From an uncultured Oscillospiraceae bacterium (lineage in GTDB: Bacteria; Bacillota; Clostridia; Oscillospirales; Acutalibacteraceae), in assembly GCA_900543795.1 (NCBI GenBank), contig UQSH01000010.1:1-45040 (forward strand): a stretch of DNA of 45,040 bases, read 5' to 3'. The notes under the pieces are model-generated. The model was given only the letters and a program-made list of their open reading frames with translations, made no database searches and was not told the origin of the DNA. Below are positions 41,526 to 45,040 of the stretch, piece after piece. Positions within the stretch are counted from its first letter, which is position 1. Each line of letters starts with the position of its first letter. Made by a program: the position numbers and the translations under genes.

Positions 41526-42671
41526 ATTTATTAGCACACCTGTCAAAGAATTAGAGATATTTTCTTTTTGCTTCGTATCAAGGTGTAAATAAATATTTGC
41601 AGTTGTTTGAATATCTGCGTGTCCAAGCCACTCCTGAGCGTCTTTTAAAGTATGCCCCTGTTCGTTTAAAAGGCTTCCGCAGGTATGACGCAAACCGTGA
41701 AAGGTAATTTGCTTTAATCCGTATTTCTTCAAGGTTTTCTTGAACTTGTGTGTTATATAGTCAGGGTCATAGGGACTGCCGTTTTGCCATTTAAAAATAT
41801 AGTCATTTTTAATATAATCTTTGCCGAAAAGCTTTTGATTTGCTCTTTCGGCATTTTTCAAACGCACAAATAGATTAATCATATCATCACTCAAAGGAAA
41901 ACTGCGCAAGCTTGATTTTGTTTTAGTTTTATCCTTTTCTATGATTTCATTACATCTTGTTCTTGTGTGCTTGATGGTCAGTCTCTTTGCCTCAAAGTCT
42001 ATACTATCCCATTTCAAGCCTAACACTTCACTACGGCGCAGACCAAAATACAGAGTTACCAAGTACAAGGGATAAAGCTCTTCATTTTTTACAGTATCGA
42101 GAAAAAGCCTTGCTTCATCAGCATTATAAAATTTATAAGTATTTTTCTCAATCTTCGGAAGAGAAATTGCATTGCAGGGATTGCTTGTAATCATTCCGTT
42201 GAGCAACGCAAGCTCCAATGTTTGATAAATTATGTTTTTATGATGTTTTAATGTTTTTGGCGAAAGACCGCCTTTCCCGTCTTTTCTGCCGTTTTCGTAT
42301 TTTTTAATAAAATAGTTTTGTAAAACCTGTCTGTCAACATCAACAAGTTTAATTCCGATATTATCAAAATAAGGTATTATATGATTTTTAGCATCATTTT
42401 CATAATGTTGATATGTAACTTTATCAACCTTGATTTTTGCTTCTTTCAGCCATACTTTAACATAATCGGAGAACAATACTTTTGATTTTAATATCTGCGG
42501 ATTGCTTTCATATTGCGAAAGAATTTCACGAAGTTTTTGTTCTCTTTCTTTAACTTTGCTTTTTGTTGTCAGCTCTGTTTTAATCCATTTTCTATGCCGT
42601 TTTCCAAATTCATCATATATATTTAAAACAACATAGTATCTGTTATTTTTAAGTTGCAGGCTTCCTGTCAT
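41523..42671 (-). CDS. int: Tyrosine site-specific integrase
   Basis: This 382-aa recombinase has an N-terminal arm-binding region (about 1-60), a core-binding SAM-like domain (about 65-165) and the catalytic domain. The catalytic set is Arg212 (GLRRSE), Lys in KTKSSLRSFPL near 251, His325 and Arg328 (FHGLRHT), His351 (LGHADIQTT) and the nucleophile Tyr361 (NIYLH). It resembles Tn916/phage-type integrases of Firmicutes. AAAGGAG lies five bases before the ATG. It is the last gene of the rep-xis-int operon and its stop codon falls in the left direct repeat. All catalytic residues are present, so it should be active. Confidence 0.95.
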   Translation of the reverse strand: MTGSLQLKNNRYYVVLNIYDEFGKRHRKWIKTELTTKSKVKEREQKLREILSQYESNPQILKSKVLFSDYVKVWLKEAKIKVDKVTYQHYENDAKNHIIPYFDNIGIKLVDVDRQVLQNYFIKKYENGRKDGKGGLSPKTLKHHKNIIYQTLELALLNGMITSNPCNAISLPKIEKNTYKFYNADEARLFLDTVKNEELYPLYLVTLYFGLRRSEVLGLKWDSIDFEAKRLTIKHTRTRCNEIIEKDKTKTKSSLRSFPLSDDMINLFVRLKNAERANQKLFGKDYIKNDYIFKWQNGSPYDPDYITHKFKKTLKKYGLKQITFHGLRHTCGSLLNEQGHTLKDAQEWLGHADIQTTANIYLHLDTKQKENISNSLTGVLIN

Positions 42672-42696
42672 TCAAACTCCTTTCCGACAGTAGAAA

Positions 42697-42879
42697 TTAA
42701 GCCGATACAGTATTTAAAACATATTTTATCAGCCAAACTTTCGGTATTTTATAATTATTTCCGATTTTTATATGCTTGATATAATTATGGTTAATTAAAT
42801 AGTACGCTTTATTTCTCCCAATACCGAGTGCTTTTTCAACATCACTCACACTTAAAATATCGGGATATTCTTCAAACAT
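42697..42879 (-). CDS. xis: Excisionase-like small HTH protein
   Basis: This 60-aa protein has a MerR/excisionase-type winged helix: ILSVSDVEKALGIGRNKAYYLIN at 8-30, then IKHIKIGNNYKIPKVWLIKYV as wing. Such proteins bend DNA at att sites to favour excision. AAAGGGGG is six bases before the ATG. It lies 26 nt after rep and 25 nt before int, in the same operon. Confidence 0.85.
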   Translation of the reverse strand: MFEEYPDILSVSDVEKALGIGRNKAYYLINHNYIKHIKIGNNYKIPKVWLIKYVLNTVSA

Positions 42880-42905
42880 ACAATTCCCCCTTTCTGTATT
42901 TTAGC

Positions 42906-43853
42906 TTATTCTATAATTTCAAAATCTTCGGCACTTTCATTTCCTTTATATTGTGCCGATTTTTTTATCTCTGTTATATTGTGTATTCTTCTTAAAAATG
43001 CCCTGTAAGTTTCGGGCTCATTGTGTTGAATTTCTGGATATTGCTTTTCAATGGGTATATTAGTTGTAATATAAACTGTATCATATATTGCAATTTTATT
43101 TGCATATCTGCACGGAAGCTGAACAGGATAACCGTCAAGATAATTTAACATATCGGATATCTTCAAACTGCTTCTAAACTCTTCAAATAGAATAACTTTT
43201 TGACCTTGATAATTGTCAAAAGGGTGTTCATAGTCTGTTACTCTGTAAACATTTGAATATCCGTATTTTTCCATAACATAACGGGTTTTTCCACTTCCCG
43301 ATTTTCCCCATAAATACGAAACGGTCAAATTTCGAAATTCATTCTTGTACTTTTCTTCATTAATTATTTGTCTTGTTCTGTTTATACTTTCGATTTTATA
43401 CATTGCGCTCGGATATGTTGATATTATATCATTATCCGTGCAACCGTCCCATATCATTTCAAATATTTCGTTTGACAAAGTTGTGCCTGCTTTACAATCA
43501 GGCGGAAGAGTGCCAAACTCTTTAAATGTTTCGGGTAAATTTGTTTCTTTCTTATCTGCATACTCTTCGCCGAGCTTTCGAATATAGTTATAATTTTGTT
43601 CGTTTGTTCCTTTGGCACTTTCGATATGTGCAGTAAGAAATCTTTTTTTAACGGTATCAAACATAACTCCGTTTTTAGCAATAAAGAATATATGTGTGTG
43701 GTATGTTCCCTGCTCGCCTATTTCATCACACATACACCAATATACAGTTGAAAACTCACTCATAATTAGCTCAATCGTTTCGTGTGTATATCCATAATCA
43801 ACAGGATTATTAATTGTAATCTGATATTTTCGACTTGATTTTTTTCTTGCTAT
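42906..43853 (-). CDS. rep: CRESS-DNA-type replication initiator (HUH endonuclease + SF3 helicase), ATA start
   Basis: Read from an ATA at 43853, the protein has 315 aa starting ARKKSSRKYQ. Motif I is ITINNP (12-17), as in circovirus-like Reps. Motif II is His52-x-His54 (YHTHIFF), the metal-binding HUH pair. Motif III is Tyr90 in YIRK, the nicking residue. The helicase has Walker A GKSGSGKT (183-190), Walker B VILFEEF (220-226), motif C ending in Asn265 (VYITTN) and a late Arg pair, LRRI, near 288. AGGAGG lies nine bases before the ATA, and an in-frame TGA is just upstream. No ATG, GTG or TTG occurs before an internal ATG at 43763, which would delete motif I. It nicks the origin and unwinds plasmid DNA. 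First gene of rep-xis-int. Confidence 0.9.
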   Translation of the reverse strand: MARKKSSRKYQITINNPVDYGYTHETIELIMSEFSTVYWCMCDEIGEQGTYHTHIFFIAKNGVMFDTVKKRFLTAHIESAKGTNEQNYNYIRKLGEEYADKKETNLPETFKEFGTLPPDCKAGTTLSNEIFEMIWDGCTDNDIISTYPSAMYKIESINRTRQIINEEKYKNEFRNLTVSYLWGKSGSGKTRYVMEKYGYSNVYRVTDYEHPFDNYQGQKVILFEEFRSSLKISDMLNYLDGYPVQLPCRYANKIAIYDTVYITTNIPIEKQYPEIQHNEPETYRAFLRRIHNITEIKKSAQYKGNESAEDFEIIE

Positions 43854-43897
43854 ATTGTTTCACCTCCTTCCTTATAGTTTTGTACCCTGTACACAAG

Positions 43898-43927
43898 TAC
43901 GCAAGGGGTAATACTAACCCTTGCGTA
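43898..43927 (-). other. CRESS-type replication origin: stem-loop with TAGTATTAC
   Basis: TACGCAAGGG (43898-43907) and CCCTTGCGTA (43918-43927) form a perfect 10-bp stem with a 10-nt loop. On the rep coding strand the loop reads TTAGTATTAC, containing TAGTATTAC (43908-43916). Geminiviruses and circoviruses show a nonanucleotide of this form in the same position and their Reps cut it before the final AC. Here it lies about 45 nt upstream of the rep start, inside the rep leader. Confidence 0.85.
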
Positions 43928-43934
43928 ATATGTT

Positions 43935-43959
43935 GTAGATTTCTACTTGTTGTGCACAA
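43935..43959. promoter_or_regulatory. Two palindromes at the rep transcription start (candidate operators)
   Basis: TTGTGCACAA (43950-43959) is a perfect 10-bp palindrome close to the predicted rep transcription start. GTAGATTTCTAC (43935-43946) is a second palindrome with two central T's. Either could bind the XRE regulator or Rep. Confidence 0.45.
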
Positions 43960-43963
43960 TTAA

Positions 43964-43992
43964 ATAATAATCCATTCAAAATGATTTGTCAA
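43964..43992 (-). promoter_or_regulatory. Promoter of the rep-xis-int operon
   Basis: On the minus strand consensus TTGACA (43987-43992), a 17-nt spacer and TATTAT (43964-43969). The leader of about 105 nt contains the origin stem-loop. Confidence 0.75.
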
Positions 43993-44027
43993 CACAAATT
44001 TTGCAGTTCTACATTTTGTATTGATTT

Positions 44028-44056
44028 TTGCAAAACACTATGCTAAAATGTATATT
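44028..44056 (+). promoter_or_regulatory. Promoter of the XRE regulator gene
   Basis: TTGCAA (44028-44033), a 17-nt spacer and TATATT (44051-44056). The leader is unusually long, about 210 nt. Confidence 0.6.
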
Positions 44057-44275
44057 AATAACCTGCGGAAACAACAGCGCGATTTTTCCGACTCAACTTT
44101 TTTAAAGAAAACTCACTCGCTCCCCGCTCGTTCAAACAGAATATAAAAAAGCTTGCTCGGCGCTATTCACGCAAGTTAAACAGCAAGGTGTTACACAAAC
44201 AGGCTGATACAGCAAAGCTGTGGTTTAATTGCAACGAATACAATAACAAGAACATACAGAAAAGGAAAAACGAAT
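44057..44275 (+). other. Long untranslated leader of the XRE gene
   Basis: No convincing gene is seen. The stretch includes a pyrimidine-rich segment (CTCGCTCCCCGCTCG), a 5-bp hairpin ACAGC-AAA-GCTGT (44209-44221) and two GCAAG words (44171, 44183) that also occur in the origin stem. Whether these are iterons is not clear. Confidence 0.4.
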
Positions 44276-44761
44276 ATGAAAGATAATCCAAACAGAAATA
44301 AACTGCATTTAGATGAATATAATCAATATGGAAAATATTTTGATATCAGCGAAAGAAAAGAACTTATAGGGGAAGCACTTACCGAAGCAAGAAAGCTTTT
44401 CGGGCTTTCTCAAAGTGAGCTTGCAGATTTGCTTGGTATTAAAGCAGGAACATACAGCACATACGAAAAAGGAACAAGAGAAGCACCTGCCGAAATAATC
44501 GTTAGATTGTCAATACTATACAATATTCCAACAGATGTTTTGCTTCAAACAACTCGTTTCAGATATGAAAATTTCATTTCAATTGAACAGTTTAATCAAC
44601 TTGATAAGGAGCTCGACGAATTGAGAGAATTTGCACACGAAGATAAAGAGCTTAATCCCGAATTTAAAGCAATTTTAGAAACTATGGCAGACGCTTTCGG
44701 AACAATGACAGAGCAATTAAAAGAGATTAACGAAAAGGCTGTACCAAAAGGTCAAGAATAA
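44276..44761 (+). CDS. XRE-family transcriptional regulator
   Basis: This 161-aa protein has an N-terminal helix-turn-helix of the Cro/CI type at about 30-85 (EARKLFGLSQSELADLLGIKAGTYSTYEKGTREAP). A C-terminal helical region, rich in Glu and Leu with ELDELREFAHEDKEL near 112, may dimerise the protein. It is divergent from rep with a 420-bp shared control region. It most likely represses rep-xis-int and so sets copy number or excision. AAAAGGA lies nine bases before the ATG. It has no protease or toxin domain. Confidence 0.88.
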   Translation: MKDNPNRNKLHLDEYNQYGKYFDISERKELIGEALTEARKLFGLSQSELADLLGIKAGTYSTYEKGTREAPAEIIVRLSILYNIPTDVLLQTTRFRYENFISIEQFNQLDKELDELREFAHEDKELNPEFKAILETMADAFGTMTEQLKEINEKAVPKGQE

Positions 44762-44770
44762 ATAAAAACA

Positions 44771-44791
44771 GGGCTGCGTAAATCACAGCCC
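44771..44791 (+). terminator. Terminator of the XRE gene
   Basis: Six-bp stem GGGCTG / CAGCCC with a 9-nt loop, followed by ATTATTTTT. It begins 10 nt after the stop codon. Confidence 0.75.
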
Positions 44792-44809
44792 ATTATTTTT
44801 CTGTATCAG

Positions 44810-44885
44810 CAACGCAAAGCGTTGTTTGTGTTCGCAGGGTTCAGTTGAACCGCTGCGAAACACAAAAGACAACTGCTTTGCAGTT
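44810..44885. repeat. Cluster of three palindromes near the right end of the element
   Basis: CAACGC-AAA-GCGTTG (44810-44824) comes first. Second is a long palindrome (44825-44866): TTTGTG, TTCGCAG and GGTTCA pair with TGAACC, CTGCGAA and CACAAA, 19 bp with two single-base bulges. AACTGC-TTT-GCAGTT (44871-44885) is third. The long one has only a 2-nt centre. They are not followed by U runs, so they are not terminators. A single-strand origin, a plasmid structural signal or recombination-protein sites are possible. Confidence 0.7.
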
Positions 44886-44901
44886 TCCCTGTCTTAAAAC
44901 A

Positions 44902-44937
44902 TTTCTACCTATTTTCTACCACTTTTCTACCACTTTA
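44902..44937 (+). repeat. Right direct repeat (candidate attR core) with partial tandem copies
   Basis: TTTTCTACCACTTTA at 44923-44937 equals the left repeat. Two shortened copies sit just before it: TTTCTACC at 44902-44909 and TTTTCTACCACTTT at 44912-44925. The tandem words may be integrase-binding sites. Confidence 0.6.
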
Positions 44938-45040
44938 TTGCCATTATGCAATTTTTCAAAATTATTATATAATATTAACAATTGTATTTTTTGGCTTAAC
45001 CGTGCAGAATTTTAGGGATTTTATAACATTTTATAACATC
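44938..45040. other. Chromosomal flank right of the element, no gene seen
   Basis: AT-rich sequence, with no open frame of note. It should be the continuation of the site downstream of the tRNA gene before insertion. Confidence 0.4.

Larger units (their letters stand above)
41511..44937. mobile_element. Integrated CRESS-type plasmid (rep-xis-int plus XRE regulator), about 3.4 kb
   Basis: Between two copies of a 15-bp repeat lie a tyrosine integrase, an excisionase-like protein, a CRESS-DNA-type Rep, a TAGTATTAC origin stem-loop and a divergent XRE regulator. Excision across the repeats would give a circle of 3412 bp, a normal size for such plasmids. The genes look more AT-rich than the flanking chromosome. 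There is no capsid, relaxase or conjugation gene, so it would replicate as a rolling-circle plasmid and move by integrase and host transfer. Only 103 nt follow the right repeat, so a larger element ending outside the window cannot be fully excluded. Confidence 0.78.

Noticed and set aside
43933..43955. Words ATTTCTAC and TTGTAGAT resembling a Cas12a-type CRISPR repeat
   Set aside because: They occur in the wrong order, only once, with no spacer array and no cas gene. A palindrome in the rep control region explains them better.

Overview
The window looks like chromosome of an anaerobic, low-to-mid GC Firmicute (class Clostridia, probably a gut Oscillospiraceae/Ruminococcaceae-type organism). 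The reasons are strong Shine-Dalgarno sites, frequent U-tract terminators, a class IB dihydroorotate dehydrogenase (pyrD+pyrK), pyrBI, an HrcA/CIRCE site and a dlt-like operon. This placement is inferred from gene content; there is no rRNA gene in the window.

Layout. (1) 17-6245: a nucleoside-type BMP lipoprotein carrying InlB-like repeats, divergent from a purine nucleoside phosphorylase / mtnA / amidohydrolase operon that fits salvage of methylthioadenosine or 5'-deoxyadenosine by a deaminate-first route. (2) 16162 down to 5091 (minus): a complete pyrimidine operon, pyrC-carA-carB-pyrK-pyrD-pyrF-pyrE-pyrB-pyrI, ending in a membrane-anchored esterase. It runs from a near-consensus promoter with a leader of only about 20 nt, so no PyrR/UMP attenuator is possible there. 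(3) 16322-18600: GH4 glycosidase and PfkB sugar kinase. (4) 23080 down to 18663: adenylation enzyme, carrier protein, MBOAT and SGNH/DltD-like protein, a dlt-type acylation operon. (5) 23352-31505: cytidylate-kinase-like protein, a MATE remnant, htpG under a perfect CIRCE operator, CCA-adding enzyme, two small membrane proteins and a GH38 alpha-mannosidase. (6) 31563-41283: NifU-like domain, phosphohexomutase, DUF308 protein, EF-G-like GTPase, an ECF S component behind a structured leader RNA, an mntP remnant, zinc-ribbon protein, GPH sugar transporter, histidine phosphatase, and a split ThrE-type exporter.

(7) 41387-45040 is the accessory part. Just downstream of an initiator tRNA gene lies a compact element of about 3.4 kb bounded by a 15-bp direct repeat (41511-41525 and 44923-44937). 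It holds a rep-xis-int operon and a divergent XRE regulator. The Rep has the full set of CRESS-DNA (circovirus/geminivirus-like) motifs: ITINNP, HxH, YIRK, and an SF3 helicase. Upstream of rep, on its coding strand, is a 10-bp stem whose loop displays TAGTATTAC, the nonanucleotide nicked by eukaryotic CRESS Reps. The element therefore reads as a chromosomally integrated bacterial CRESS plasmid that moves with its own tyrosine recombinase. Motif I is only encoded if translation starts at an ATA codon placed ideally behind an AGGAGG site, so either a non-canonical start is used or the start codon has mutated.

All calls were made by eye from the sequence; no database search or folding program was run.
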